The notes under the pieces were generated by a model that ran no database searches, was not told where the DNA came from, and worked only from the letters and a program-made list of their open reading frames with translations. A program made the position numbers and the translations under genes. A DNA stretch of 64,000 nt from Bacteroidales bacterium H3 (GTDB lineage Bacteria; Bacteroidota; Bacteroidia; Bacteroidales; Muribaculaceae): positions 372,001 to 436,000 of the forward strand of contig DAAN01000030.1 in assembly GCA_001701135.1 (NCBI GenBank), written 5' to 3'. The number at the start of each line of letters is the position of its first letter. Position 1 is the first letter of the stretch. Below are positions 52,180 to 61,437 of this stretch, piece by piece.

Positions 52180-52905
52180 TTAGAGATACAGGTATGTAGC
52201 AATCAACAGCAAGTGAACGGGATAGACCGTATAGAAGGCGTATTTGGCGGTGTTGCCCCGGACGAAACCCCTCGTGCCGTCGTATAGGAAGATGACTCCG
52301 GAGGCAAGCATGGCTCCAGCTACGCCGTAGTGTGCCATGAGGGGAAAGGTGAAGATAATCTGTAACAAGGCCTGTGAGGGGAAATGCGTCGATGAACGCT
52401 CCAGCCACGGACGCATGGTGCCGTGCCGGAGAATATAGAAAAGAAAAATCATCAGCACGCCCCGCCAGTCATAGTCCGATCCGAACCACCATGCAAGAGC
52501 GGCCACGCATGATACTCCGGCGAATGACAGCGGCCCGTGTTCGCAAAGCCGGTCGAACACCGCGAGAGCCGCCACGCCCAGGGCGAGCGTGAACATCACG
52601 TTATGCGTGCCGTCGGCCCCGTTGAGCATATACCACGGTATCTCGCTCACCATCCCGGCAAATATCAGTATCAAAAAATATCTCATCCTGTCGCGGCTGT
52701 GGGCGAAGCCCTCCGCCACAAGGAAAGCGAACACCGGGAACGCTATACGCCCTAAGGAGCGGAACACGCCGTAAAGCGGCGCGTCCGGCTCCATCAGGAA
52801 ATATGCGCAGTGGTCGGCCACCATCGAGAGGACGGCGATAACCTTCAACGCGCTGCCGCTTGCCCGGAGGGAAAGGGGTATGCTGAATGAGGCGGTGTTA
52901 TTCAT
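52180..52905 (-). CDS. traX: TraX-family membrane protein
   Basis: 241 residues starting MNNTASFSIPLSLRASGSAL. TraX pattern: LKVIAVLSMVADHCAYFLME, FRSLGRIAFPVFAFLVAEGF, FAHSRDRMRYFLILIFAGMV and SEIPWYML, followed by about seven further hydrophobic segments to YTVYPVHLLLIATYLYL. In the F plasmid TraX acetylates pilin; in Bacteroidetes ICEs the role is not established. It follows the coupling-protein gene on the same strand by 25 bases. Confidence 0.9.
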   Translation of the reverse strand: MNNTASFSIPLSLRASGSALKVIAVLSMVADHCAYFLMEPDAPLYGVFRSLGRIAFPVFAFLVAEGFAHSRDRMRYFLILIFAGMVSEIPWYMLNGADGTHNVMFTLALGVAALAVFDRLCEHGPLSFAGVSCVAALAWWFGSDYDWRGVLMIFLFYILRHGTMRPWLERSSTHFPSQALLQIIFTFPLMAHYGVAGAMLASGVIFLYDGTRGFVRGNTAKYAFYTVYPVHLLLIATYLYL

Positions 52906-52930
52906 AGGCGATAATGTCAGGCTTTGAGTG

Positions 52931-55240
52931 TCACTGTATTCCGAGAAGTTCCTTGACCATATCCTCCACCTCCCGGTTCACACGCTTGAAATTGCGGTTG
53001 AGCATAATCTCCTTCTCGCGCTCGTCGGCGAAAGTGTAGATTTTCGGAAGCTCCACATAGTGGGATTCCTCCTCCTTAATCCGAGCCATATCGAAATTGG
53101 TCTTGCAGAAATACTTGGTGGTCTTGAACTCCTCCGACTGCTCGATGTCGAAATGCGACAGCATACTCTTGTCAGTTGCCGTGAAGTCACGCGCCGCCTG
53201 ACCCGCGAGCCAGCCCGTCGCCATGTCAGCTATCTTGGCTGCCGGAACGAGATAGTCCATCTTTTCGGAGATTGATGTAGATACCTTGGAGTCGTTGATG
53301 GTTATGGAGGTTGATGTCTGCTTTGCCTTTCCGAACACGTCGTTCTGCGCCCATTCGAGGGTTTCCTTGTTTCGTGCCGCGCCCATGAATATATTGCCGC
53401 AGGTGGTGATGATTTTCTGCATACCCACCTTGCCGTAATCGGCCTCCAACTGCGGAAGTTCCTGAAATCCCAAAGTCACGGCTACCTTGTTGCTTCGCGC
53501 CGTGCCGATGAGCCGGTCTATCTTGTGGAAATACAGGGTCGGCAGCTCGTCAACGATAATGCTCACCGGGATATTCCCCTTGGAATTGACGCGGGTAATC
53601 AGGCGGTTCAGCACAAGGGCGTTGAGCGAGCCAATCACCTGCTCCTTCTCCGGGTCGTTGGCAATCACGAGATAGCTCGGATTCGCCGGGTCTGAAATCT
53701 TCAGGTCGAAATCGTCACCGGTGAACACCCAGTAGGCCTCCGGCGACACGAGCCTTGCGGCATTGACGCGCAGAGTACCCACCATACCCTCAAGCTGGTC
53801 GTTGGCCTTGTTCTCGTATGCCGATTTGAAGGGGGCCATCAGCGAGGCTATCTTGTCATCCATCATCAGAATGTCGAACACCTCCGAATACTTGCGTCCG
53901 AGGAACGACAGCACATGGGGCATATCGGAAAACTCACCCGTCACGGCGTCCGGCTCCACCTCGTTCCCGGCCTCGTCCTCGTACCAGCAGCGGTCTATAA
54001 GTATCAGCTTGCCGAGGCGGTCTATATAGGAGAATCCGTTAAGGTCAACAAACATCCTGTCCTCGTCGGTCGATACATCGTTGCCATTGGAGTCCACGAA
54101 GTCCAGAATCACCACCCCGTTTTCATCTATGGCGTTGTAGTCGTCCCAGTTGCGTATCACTATCTCCAGCTTCTTCCCCTCATGGGATATAAAGCGTTTC
54201 AGCCTTTTCCCTTTGAGAAAGCCTGTCGGATGGAAATTCACGAAGAAATATATTATGGCCGCAAGAAAGTTCTCGGCCGAGTTGGTGAAGAACGCCTCCG
54301 AGCCGCCCTTCTTCTCGCCCCCGCCCTTGTTGAGCGAGGCAAGCAGCGTCGCCGCTGTTTCCGAAGCCGCCGCGAGGTCGGGTATATACTTGCGCTGAAT
54401 CGGGTTGATCCGGTTTGAATACTCCACGTTGGTAAAGTTTACCTGACGGAATCCGCAGTTTGCAGGCAGGTGGCCGTAGTGTTGATTCTTGCAGTATTGG
54501 TAGAAAAGCGTCTTTGCCAATGTGGGCCACTTGTAATCATACACCATCATGGCAAACCCTTTCCGGGAGTGCTGCCGTATGAATGGGTCAATGATTCCGA
54601 AAGACTTGCCGGAGCCGGGAGTGCCCAGCACTATCGTGCCACGGAAAGGATTGATAATGTTGATCCAGCCGTTGTGCATACGTCTCTTGTGGTAGTATAT
54701 CATCGGGATATTCACCGAATAGGGTGTTTCCGCGATTTTCTCCGACTGCCGGAACGATTCGTTCTCGAAATTGAACCTGTCCTCGCCGACCCTGTGGTTA
54801 TAGTATTTGGCGATTCCGTCAAGGCCCTGATGCACGAGCATGGTGCCGACAACCGAGCAGAAGGCATAGACAATGCGGTTGGCAGGAAATCCAAATATCG
54901 ACACGCCCCACTCCCCGGCATGAAAGATGAAGCACAGGGCGACAAGCGTAAGCCCGGCCAGCACAGGGTATATCACCATAGTCCTGAGATTGAACTTCAA
55001 AGCCTTCTTAGCCTTGGTGCCGATACACACGACGCATATACATATCAGCTCAGCCACCTTGCAACCGGCCACGGAACTGAACACCTTGAAGCGTCCGAGC
55101 AGGTCGATGATGAACTGCGTCACACGGTTGTCCGCCGTTATCGGAAGATTCATCACTATCTCGATTATCAGGAAGATGTAGATGCAGCTACGGAAATAGT
55201 TATACATCTGCTGCTGTTCCTTGGTTTCCTCAAAAGCCAT
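52931..55240 (-). CDS. Type IV coupling protein (VirD4/TraG-like)
   Basis: 769 residues with N-terminal membrane helices (about 17-32, 60-75, 88-106, 122-137), then a P-loop ATPase: Walker A GTPGSGKSFG (206-215), Walker B-like VSIIVDELPTLYFHKIDRLI and ALVLNRLITR, FQELPQLEADYGKVG and CGNIFMGAARNKETLEWA. It links the relaxosome to the transfer channel. Known homologues in Bacteroides are called MobC (CTnDOT) or TraG. It lies between the TraO and TraX genes. Confidence 0.92.
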   Translation of the reverse strand: MAFEETKEQQQMYNYFRSCIYIFLIIEIVMNLPITADNRVTQFIIDLLGRFKVFSSVAGCKVAELICICVVCIGTKAKKALKFNLRTMVIYPVLAGLTLVALCFIFHAGEWGVSIFGFPANRIVYAFCSVVGTMLVHQGLDGIAKYYNHRVGEDRFNFENESFRQSEKIAETPYSVNIPMIYYHKRRMHNGWINIINPFRGTIVLGTPGSGKSFGIIDPFIRQHSRKGFAMMVYDYKWPTLAKTLFYQYCKNQHYGHLPANCGFRQVNFTNVEYSNRINPIQRKYIPDLAAASETAATLLASLNKGGGEKKGGSEAFFTNSAENFLAAIIYFFVNFHPTGFLKGKRLKRFISHEGKKLEIVIRNWDDYNAIDENGVVILDFVDSNGNDVSTDEDRMFVDLNGFSYIDRLGKLILIDRCWYEDEAGNEVEPDAVTGEFSDMPHVLSFLGRKYSEVFDILMMDDKIASLMAPFKSAYENKANDQLEGMVGTLRVNAARLVSPEAYWVFTGDDFDLKISDPANPSYLVIANDPEKEQVIGSLNALVLNRLITRVNSKGNIPVSIIVDELPTLYFHKIDRLIGTARSNKVAVTLGFQELPQLEADYGKVGMQKIITTCGNIFMGAARNKETLEWAQNDVFGKAKQTSTSITINDSKVSTSISEKMDYLVPAAKIADMATGWLAGQAARDFTATDKSMLSHFDIEQSEEFKTTKYFCKTNFDMARIKEEESHYVELPKIYTFADEREKEIMLNRNFKRVNREVEDMVKELLGIQ

Positions 55241-55246
55241 AACGCA

Positions 55247-55468
55247 TTAATTTTTGTCGATTAGACCGCGTGACCTCATTTCACGGTAAACGCTCTGAAG
55301 AAGGGATTTGGCCCCCTCATATTCTACGGGCACACTGTAAACCTCCTTTATAAGAATTCCGATATTGCCAAAATACTTAGCATAAAATTCGCAGATAGTG
55401 GAACTCGCGTCCAAAAGATCCACGAGGTCTTTATCTGATATTTCCTTGAATTTAACGAAAAGTGCCAT
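55247..55468 (-). CDS. Hypothetical ICE protein, 73 aa
   Basis: 73 residues, MALFVKFKEISDKDLVDLLD onward, helical with a strand-rich middle (FGNIGILIKEVYSVPVEYEG). No family recognised. One base after the traO stop and six before the coupling protein start, so certainly in the transfer operon. Confidence 0.72.
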   Translation of the reverse strand: MALFVKFKEISDKDLVDLLDASSTICEFYAKYFGNIGILIKEVYSVPVEYEGAKSLLQSVYREMRSRGLIDKN

Positions 55469-55469
55469 G

Positions 55470-55940
55470 TCAAAAAGGAATTTTAAGACCGATTAAGAGG
55501 CCGTTTCGGAACGTGTCGCCATGCAGGAAATTCACGTTGTTTTTCTGTATGATTGAGAACTCGCACCCGTTTTGGAACACATAGTTGTATTCAAAGCCTC
55601 CCTCCAGGCCGATGAAAAACCTGCGCTCCACCGCTCCGAACTGCGGGCCGAAGCGGAAACGGAAGTTGCCGTTTTTATAGCGGCGCAGACGGTGCTTGTA
55701 GATCAGGCCGCCGTTCCAATAATACCCTTTCCAGAACTGACCGGGGCCGGATTTCCAATGATTGCCGATTTCTCCATAGACCTCCACGGCGTTGCCGTAG
55801 GTGAATGAACGCTCGTAGCCGACGGTGGCGTCGAGCGTCGAGGGAAAGAGGAATCCGGCGTTAACGGTGAGCTTGCTGTCCTGCGCCGATGCCCCGAGAG
55901 AGGCGACGGCGCATATAATGGCGAGAATAATCTTCTTCAT
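55470..55940 (-). CDS. traO: Conjugative transfer protein TraO
   Basis: 156 residues with a signal peptide MKKIILAIICAVASLGASAQ. The mature part is an outer-membrane-like beta barrel (LTVNAGFLFPSTLDATVGYE, RRFFIGLEGGFEYNYVFQNG, RNGLLIGLKIPF) as in Bacteroides TraO. Placed after traN with a 12-base gap, the usual order. Confidence 0.87.
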   Translation of the reverse strand: MKKIILAIICAVASLGASAQDSKLTVNAGFLFPSTLDATVGYERSFTYGNAVEVYGEIGNHWKSGPGQFWKGYYWNGGLIYKHRLRRYKNGNFRFRFGPQFGAVERRFFIGLEGGFEYNYVFQNGCEFSIIQKNNVNFLHGDTFRNGLLIGLKIPF

Positions 55941-55952
55941 AATGATTCGGTA

Positions 55953-56849
55953 TTACTTGTAGATGTGGGGAGTATAGGAGTAAGGCAGGTTCCTGAGTAT
56001 GTCGGAGTCAAAACCGTCGGCATTGAGAATGTCGTCATACTCTATCGTGAGCGTGATTACACGCCCGCTTATCTGGTTCTCCGAAATCTCGATACGAAGC
56101 ACCTTCTCGTCCGGGAATGTCAGCTTGTCAAGCACAAGCACGTTGCGGTAGTTCTTTTTGAACTTCCGCGCGAGGTTGAGCGAGTATGCCGGGGTCAGCT
56201 CCACGGTCTGCGAGTTGGTAGCCTTGACCTCCTTCTTGTCGATGAGCTTCACGCGCACCTCGGCGATGTCGTAGGGAATCTTAGTCCTGTTCTGGAGGGA
56301 GTAGTCTATGAAGAAATAGTCGCCCACCGAATAGATATTGTTGACAATCGCCTTCATGCCATGAGCCTTTGACACGATCTGGTTGTATCTGCGTCCGCTG
56401 CCATATACAGCCCAGGCATAGCGGGCCATCTCCGATTGCGGCATGGAAACCTCCGGATTGATGTACGAGTCCATGCCCGAATAAGGAACGCGATGGATGG
56501 ATGCCGCACGGGAAGGGGTGGCGGTATATACCACGTCGTACTGCGCGAGGTGACGCTCACCGATGAGTGTCAGCGTACCCATCAGCTCACCCTCCCGATA
56601 GCCGGAGGGGAGCGAGTCGGATTCGATGAAAGGCTTTACGCGCACTATGTTGTCGGCGCACTGGTTGCCGATAATCTTGGTTGTGGAAAGATCCACCATC
56701 TTTATGTTCTCCGGCATGACGATGTGGGTGGTGACATCGGAGTTGACATAGATTTTCTCTTTGGCCGAAGCCTGCGATGCGACGGCGCACAGCGCAACGA
56801 CCGCGATAATGATTCTGTTATTCATAAGGGTATGTTGTTTGTATTTCAA
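55953..56849 (-). CDS. traN: Conjugative transfer protein TraN
   Basis: 298 residues with a signal peptide (MNNRIIIAVVALCAVASQAS after an alternative upstream start). TraN-like features: VNSDVTTHIVMPENIKMVDL, STTKIIGNQCADNIVRVKP and FIDYSLQNRTKIPYDIAEVR. In Bacteroides ICEs TraN is a periplasmic or outer-membrane part of the mating channel. Overlaps traM by four bases. The start at 56849 (MKYKQHTLMNNR) may instead be the internal ATG at 56825. Confidence 0.9.
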   Translation of the reverse strand: MKYKQHTLMNNRIIIAVVALCAVASQASAKEKIYVNSDVTTHIVMPENIKMVDLSTTKIIGNQCADNIVRVKPFIESDSLPSGYREGELMGTLTLIGERHLAQYDVVYTATPSRAASIHRVPYSGMDSYINPEVSMPQSEMARYAWAVYGSGRRYNQIVSKAHGMKAIVNNIYSVGDYFFIDYSLQNRTKIPYDIAEVRVKLIDKKEVKATNSQTVELTPAYSLNLARKFKKNYRNVLVLDKLTFPDEKVLRIEISENQISGRVITLTIEYDDILNADGFDSDILRNLPYSYTPHIYK

Positions 56850-58045
56850 TAAGCCTCGTCGGAGTTGATGAGATATACTATCGTGTTGTATTTGATTTTC
56901 GCCTTGTTCTTGCGGATGTTGGCCGACACAGCGGAAGTGGCCGAGTTATACATATTCTGTAAAGCCTGAAGTGCGATAGCCTCGCCGGATATTCCGGAGC
57001 CGTAGCCGCTCTCCGATTCAAAGCTGATGTTCTGCTGCACCGTGCTTGCCCCGGCCTCCTTCATAAAGTCACGGAAGGCGGATTCGGGAACATAGAAGCC
57101 CTCCATGCCGTCGTTGTCGAACACCGACAGGTTGACTTTCAGGAATTTTCCTCCCACGAGTATTGATGTTATGGCGGCGCGGACGCGCTGCTGCCCGAAC
57201 CCTGTCACCGTTCCGTAGAGATATGTGCCTTTCGGAAGCCTCACATCATGTATCGTCACATCGTCAAGTAGCTTGAAGCGGAGCCTCGTGCCCTCGTGCG
57301 CCTTGGTGGTCTTGTCGATCATGGCGCGTATGAGCGGAGCGTCGGCGTTTTCAGCGATGCCGGACACGGTGTTGAATTTGTCGGCGTTGGTGTCACGCGA
57401 TTTAAGCACAAGCAAGGGGCGGTTCCTCTCGCGCTCCGCAGCCTTAGCCCTGGCGATGGAGTCTGCCCGGTGCTTCTTTTCCTCTTCCTCCGCGTCGTGC
57501 TGTCCGATACCTAACCCGGCTTCGATGGCCTTCTGCCTCTCGTAGCTGCGCTGCTGTATCGCCTCAATATCGCGGACATACTCACTTCTCGGATCAAGGG
57601 CCGGTTCATGGTCGGCTGGATTGTAGCCGTCGCCGTAGGCGTAGGAATTGATATGCCGCCGTGATTCGGCAAGCGACCGCTCCAGTTCCTCAAGTTCCTG
57701 CTGCTGGCGCATACGCTCGGCCTCGGCAGCGTCGATGCGGTCTAACTCGTCATCGGAATAACCGTGTTCCAGGGCCTCGCGCTCCTCCTGCTCCTCGCCG
57801 AGCGCGCCCACCGCTGTGAAGGCGTCCTCGTCGCCGAACCGTCGCGACATCTCGAACATCTTGTCACCGGGTGCCTCCGCGTTTGCCTCCGGCAGTGTCG
57901 AGTTGATACGGTCGGTCGCCACGGCCTGTCTGTCGTCACCGCCGCCTCCGAAAGTCTGCATTACGAAGTATATCAGGAAGCAGAGCGGAACGAATATCGC
58001 CGCCGGAAAGATATACTTCGGCTGTTTGAAATTAATCTTTTTCAT
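56846..58045 (-). CDS. traM: Conjugative transfer protein TraM
   Basis: 399 residues. A membrane helix lies at about 11-29 (IFPAAIFVPLCFLIYFVMQT), followed by a long charged linker and the conserved C-terminal domain: RAMIDKTTKAHEGTRLRFKL, LPKGTYLYGTVTGFGQQRVR and FISEAFR-like text ending IKYNTIVYLINSDEAY. This matches Bacteroides TraM (VirB10-like). It overlaps both the traL-like and traN genes, consistent with one transcript. Confidence 0.92.
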   Translation of the reverse strand: MKKINFKQPKYIFPAAIFVPLCFLIYFVMQTFGGGGDDRQAVATDRINSTLPEANAEAPGDKMFEMSRRFGDEDAFTAVGALGEEQEEREALEHGYSDDELDRIDAAEAERMRQQQELEELERSLAESRRHINSYAYGDGYNPADHEPALDPRSEYVRDIEAIQQRSYERQKAIEAGLGIGQHDAEEEEKKHRADSIARAKAAERERNRPLLVLKSRDTNADKFNTVSGIAENADAPLIRAMIDKTTKAHEGTRLRFKLLDDVTIHDVRLPKGTYLYGTVTGFGQQRVRAAITSILVGGKFLKVNLSVFDNDGMEGFYVPESAFRDFMKEAGASTVQQNISFESESGYGSGISGEAIALQALQNMYNSATSAVSANIRKNKAKIKYNTIVYLINSDEAY

Positions 58046-58526
58046 TATCGTGTTGTTTGAGTGATTCTACAATCTTTTCGAGCTGCCTGTAACGCCTTAT
58101 TATCCCTATGGAATCGGCGTGTGTCTTTCGCGGAATCGCCATCAGCGAGTCCAGCTCGTGCTTCACGGCCTGCCCGTCGCCCGTAATCTCCAGCAGCCTC
58201 CTGCGTTGCGCATCCTTGTTGGCCTGTATGGTGCGGAAGCCGCTGAAGATAGGTTCCACCTTGGCGATTGAGTGAAGATTCGGGTCTTTCGATTCCATAC
58301 GCGCCCCGGCAACAATTATGTCGCACACAAGTATCAAAACCAGCGTGCCGACGACGTAGCCGAAAGTGCGTCTGGGGTGGCGTGTGGCCCAGGAGTTCGC
58401 CTTGCGGATTCTCGCCGCCAGACGGTAGCGTGTACCTATGGCACCCATTTTCGGACGGAGCCATGAGCTGACGGCGTTACCTGCCTTGTTAATGCCGCCG
58501 CGTATAGTTTTTCTTAATGATTTCAT
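58032..58526 (-). CDS. TraL-position membrane protein
   Basis: 164 residues starting MKSLRKTIRGGINKAGNAVS at 58526, one helix (FGYVVGTLVLILVCDIIVAG) and a C-terminal coiled coil (RRYRQLEKIVESLKQHDNEK). It lies between traK and traM where traL belongs, but it is longer than usual TraL, so the name is by position. The upstream extension to 58748 lies inside traK on the same strand and is rejected. Confidence 0.8.
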   Translation of the reverse strand: MKSLRKTIRGGINKAGNAVSSWLRPKMGAIGTRYRLAARIRKANSWATRHPRRTFGYVVGTLVLILVCDIIVAGARMESKDPNLHSIAKVEPIFSGFRTIQANKDAQRRRLLEITGDGQAVKHELDSLMAIPRKTHADSIGIIRRYRQLEKIVESLKQHDNEKD

Positions 58527-58534
58527 AACCGTTG

Positions 58535-58945
58535 TCAATAATCGAGGTCTTTGTTTTCGAGAGTGCGCCAGTTGGTTATCATAAGGCCGTGGGGATTGTT
58601 CTGTGTCCTCGGCACGTTCTCGATGGAGCCGGAGGTGAGCATCGAGCGCCGGAGGTCGCGTGTGCGCCTCTTGATAATCTGCGTGCCGTAGTAGTTGAAG
58701 CGGCGTGTATGCTCGTCGAACTGTATCGAGTCGCAGATTATGGTGCATACGGCTGACGACGATATTATATCTGAATAAAATCCGTTCTCGTCAAGGGCCT
58801 GCTTCTGCTTCAATGCCGTGCCGTCGGCCATATACATGGCTTTGCCGACAGTCCACTTGATATAGTCGTTGTCAGGCGGCAGGTTGAAAAAATATTGGTG
58901 GAAATTTTCAATATATCCATGCTTAGCATTGATTATCAACGGGTA
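58535..58945 (-). pseudogene. traK: traK, 5' part missing at an insertion junction
   Basis: The C-terminal 130 residues read as TraK: HQYFFNLPPDNDYIKWTVGK, AMYMADGTALKQKQALDENG, RRFNYYGTQIIKRRTRDLRR, NNPHGLMITNWRTLENKDLD. Homology stops near 58930. The N-terminal membrane segment of TraK is absent; the frame continues into unrelated text to 59221. TraJ, TraI and the VirB4-type ATPase, expected upstream, are not in the window. The junction coincides with direct repeats GGGTAACAAA at 58941-58950 and 58966-58975 and with a mobilizable element. Confidence 0.8.
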
Positions 58946-59070
58946 ACAAATTGTTATTTTTGAGTGGGTAACAAAACAGCCCCGACGGAGGTGTTTTATC
59001 GGCATTGTTGGGAATGTATCGGAACAGAGCATATTTAGGCTGATCATTGTTTTTGTTACTTGTACAATCA

Positions 59071-59565
59071 TTACCATTTGAATTTGCGTGAGAGGTAAAC
59101 GATGGCTGCAGTGGAGACAAGCCAGAAGAAGAAAGTCGTCCCGATTATGCCTGGCAGTGTTTCCGATACATTGGGCTGACAGGAGGCATAGACTACCAAT
59201 GCAAAGAATATGAGCAGCCATATCAGCGTGTCAAATGCCTCATAGAACACAATACTTGGAAGGGAAACTCGTTGCCTGTTGTCAATCCGGTCAACCGTGG
59301 GCTTGACCCCGGCGATGAAAGATCTCGTCATTTCGCTGACGGTCTTCTTCATGCCGTCGTTTACCGAAGATGAGAATTTTTGAGCGTCCAGTTTCAACAG
59401 TGCATTATCCAATGCTTCTATAATGTTTGGAGCCTCCTTTACGAAGATTCGGATCTGTCCGGCAAGATTGTTTTGCGCGGCGATTTCGTTCTGTCGCAGT
59501 TCATCGTTCCTTTCGTCAGCCCCGGCTTTGTTGACCTCCGATATGTCGAATTTTTTGAGTGCCAT
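59071..59565 (-). CDS. Mobilization-associated two-helix membrane protein
   Basis: 164 residues starting MALKKFDISEVNKAGADERN. A long helical N-terminus with coiled-coil text (ALDNALLKLDAQKFSSSVND) is followed by two membrane helices (FDTLIWLLIFFALVVYASCQ and IIGTTFFFWLVSTAAIVYLS). It follows the relaxase gene by nine bases. Genes of this shape accompany relaxases on Bacteroides mobilizable elements; I know of no proven function. Confidence 0.75.
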   Translation of the reverse strand: MALKKFDISEVNKAGADERNDELRQNEIAAQNNLAGQIRIFVKEAPNIIEALDNALLKLDAQKFSSSVNDGMKKTVSEMTRSFIAGVKPTVDRIDNRQRVSLPSIVFYEAFDTLIWLLIFFALVVYASCQPNVSETLPGIIGTTFFFWLVSTAAIVYLSRKFKW

Positions 59566-59574
59566 AATTCGTGC

Positions 59575-60771
59575 TTATCTTCTGAATCCTCGTTTTCTTA
59601 CAATTCCTATCTTGGAGCGGACTGCCTCGGCACAACGACGGGCACGGGCGATCTCTTCCTCCAGGTCGTCGCGCTTCCTCGGAAGGTCGTTGCCCGATGA
59701 CCCACCGCCACCTGAAACGTGGGCCGGTGCGTTGAGAAACGCCATATAGCCCATAGCCACGGCGAAATGGTAGCACGCTTCGTTGATAAGGTCGACCCAG
59801 TTGTCCACCTCGTTGCTGTCGAACTCGTTATCAAACATCTGCATGACCTGTTCGGGGATAAAACGGGTGTAGGAATTGCCTTCATGCTCGAAATTGACTC
59901 GCCGGGTATCAGGTCTGTAAGCGGTATAGTCGGGTCGATTATAGTATTCCTCGCTGTCGGCTTTTGTCTGCTGTCCATGCGTCGGGTGCAGTTTATTCCA
60001 TGTTGCTTCAAGTTTGGATGCCATGAGGTTGCGACCCTTGCCTAACTCGGATGCCTTGAACTTCGCATTTCCTTTTTTCAGTATATATCCTCGGATTACG
60101 CCTTTCTCATCAGTCCTTACCTTGAAACTATATCCTTTCGCCTCAAGCCGGGCGAAATAATCGTCAATCGACCATTCACTCATTCTGTACAGGACATCGA
60201 GACAGTCGCGGCTGACAGACTGACGGTTTATGTCGTGGATATTGGCCGCTGTCTGCCAGCCCCGTTTTCTCGCGACACGTTCCGCCGCCCGTTGTGCCCG
60301 CAAATGGATGTTGCTGTCGTTGTTGATGTTTCCGTCTTCGTCAAGACGGCTCACTATCGCGTGGAGGTGCGGAGTCCCGCTGTCGGATTCAAGGTGCAGC
60401 CACACGGTTGACTTGCTTCCTGCGAGATTGGTTCTTGGAGAGAGCAAGCGGCCTTTCCTGTCTTTCATCTCCTGACGGTCAAACTCCGTGACGAAATCCT
60501 GCCAGAGCTGTTTCCAGTCCTCCGGCGTGAAATCACGTGTATGTTCCACCGCCGGGCTTATCTCTATCCTTATGAGGTTGTTCTTCATTCGTGGACGGCA
60601 CAAGGAGTCCAGCTTTACCGAGTTCCATATCCCCAAAGGGTCTATGCCGGGAGGGAGAAGGCTGTCGCAGATGTGAAATATATTCTCCGGGTGCTTCTTG
60701 TTCGCCGACACGCCTGTTATGTAGTTCAGCGCGTTTATGCCGTGCGATATTGATTTGGCTTTCGCTATCAT
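59575..60771 (-). CDS. Relaxase / mobilization nuclease
   Basis: 398 residues. Motif I-like INALNYITGVSANKKHPENI at the N-terminus; the metal-binding motif III is in SGTPHLHAIVSRLDEDGNIN (about 128-147, H-L-H); a basic region follows (RAAERVARKRGWQTAA). It nicks one strand at oriT and leads it to the recipient. MOBP-like by motif layout, but the catalytic Tyr cannot be assigned with certainty. It follows the MobC-like gene by four bases. Confidence 0.88.
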   Translation of the reverse strand: MIAKAKSISHGINALNYITGVSANKKHPENIFHICDSLLPPGIDPLGIWNSVKLDSLCRPRMKNNLIRIEISPAVEHTRDFTPEDWKQLWQDFVTEFDRQEMKDRKGRLLSPRTNLAGSKSTVWLHLESDSGTPHLHAIVSRLDEDGNINNDSNIHLRAQRAAERVARKRGWQTAANIHDINRQSVSRDCLDVLYRMSEWSIDDYFARLEAKGYSFKVRTDEKGVIRGYILKKGNAKFKASELGKGRNLMASKLEATWNKLHPTHGQQTKADSEEYYNRPDYTAYRPDTRRVNFEHEGNSYTRFIPEQVMQMFDNEFDSNEVDNWVDLINEACYHFAVAMGYMAFLNAPAHVSGGGGSSGNDLPRKRDDLEEEIARARRCAEAVRSKIGIVRKRGFRR

Positions 60772-60775
60772 GTTT

Positions 60776-61231
60776 TCAGTTGTCTTTATTCTTTCTGGTT
60801 GTCCTTATCCTGATTCTGCCGCTGCTCGTAACGACGTTAATAAACTCGGTGACGGCATTGGTAATAGGCACTACCTGCTTGTACCAGTCGAGCATGAACG
60901 ACACCTTTTGGAAAAGCCGTATTCTCTCGTCATGCCCCATTCCGGCGAGTGCATTGGCGAAGTTGAGAATGTCCAAGCGGCATCCGTCAAGGTTGCGCAG
61001 CAATGCCTTTTCCTCGGTCGTCAGTGCCGACGGCGGCTCATAGCCGAGTGCCCTATGCCTCATGTAGTCGCTTGGAGTCAGTCCGCATCCTCCGGCCATT
61101 TCGTGTATCTTCCGACGCTCGGCGGCTGTCATCTTTGTGGTGACTGTGCAGGAGCGCACGGCCTCCGGCGGCAGCTTCTTTCGCTTTGTCTTTCCGGCGT
61201 TCTTGTCGGGGCTGTTATCTGTATGATTCAT
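60776..61231 (-). CDS. MobC-like relaxosome accessory protein
   Basis: 151 residues starting MNHTDNSPDKNAGKTKRKKL at 61231. A ribbon-helix-helix-like segment SCTVTTKMTAAERRKIHEMA, followed by GLTPSDYMRHRALGYEPPSA, is the MobC pattern; the end is basic (SSGRIRIRTTRKNKDN). It would bind oriT and open it for the relaxase encoded next. The frame extending to 61408 crosses the oriT-like repeat and is rejected. Confidence 0.87.
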   Translation of the reverse strand: MNHTDNSPDKNAGKTKRKKLPPEAVRSCTVTTKMTAAERRKIHEMAGGCGLTPSDYMRHRALGYEPPSALTTEEKALLRNLDGCRLDILNFANALAGMGHDERIRLFQKVSFMLDWYKQVVPITNAVTEFINVVTSSGRIRIRTTRKNKDN

Positions 61232-61318
61232 ATAAGCGGATATTCGGTGATATGTAAAACTGATTATCGGGTGCGAGCCTGCGAGCGGCCATGACCCTGA
61301 CCGCAGGGAGGGCGAGGC

Positions 61319-61359
61319 GTTTTGGTGCAACCGGGCGGAGCCGGGTGTAACACCAAAAC
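61319..61359. other. oriT-like inverted repeat upstream of mob genes
   Basis: GTTTTGGTG (61319-61327) and CACCAAAAC (61351-61359) are a perfect 9-bp inverted repeat. The loop holds CCGG twice, and a second repeat CCCTGACCGCAGGG lies just before. It is in the 206-base non-coding gap upstream of mobC-relaxase, the usual oriT position. Confidence 0.6.
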
Positions 61360-61437
61360 ATATCTCGCAACACTTCTCAAAAACTACGGTCTCCCTGCAT
61401 GTAATCACGGTGGTTCATGGCACATCCGGCGTGGCTC

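Noticed and set aside
58535..59221. A full-length traK starting at 59221
   Set aside because: Residues before about 98 show no TraK similarity or membrane segment and overlap the start of the mobilization-associated gene at 59071-59565.
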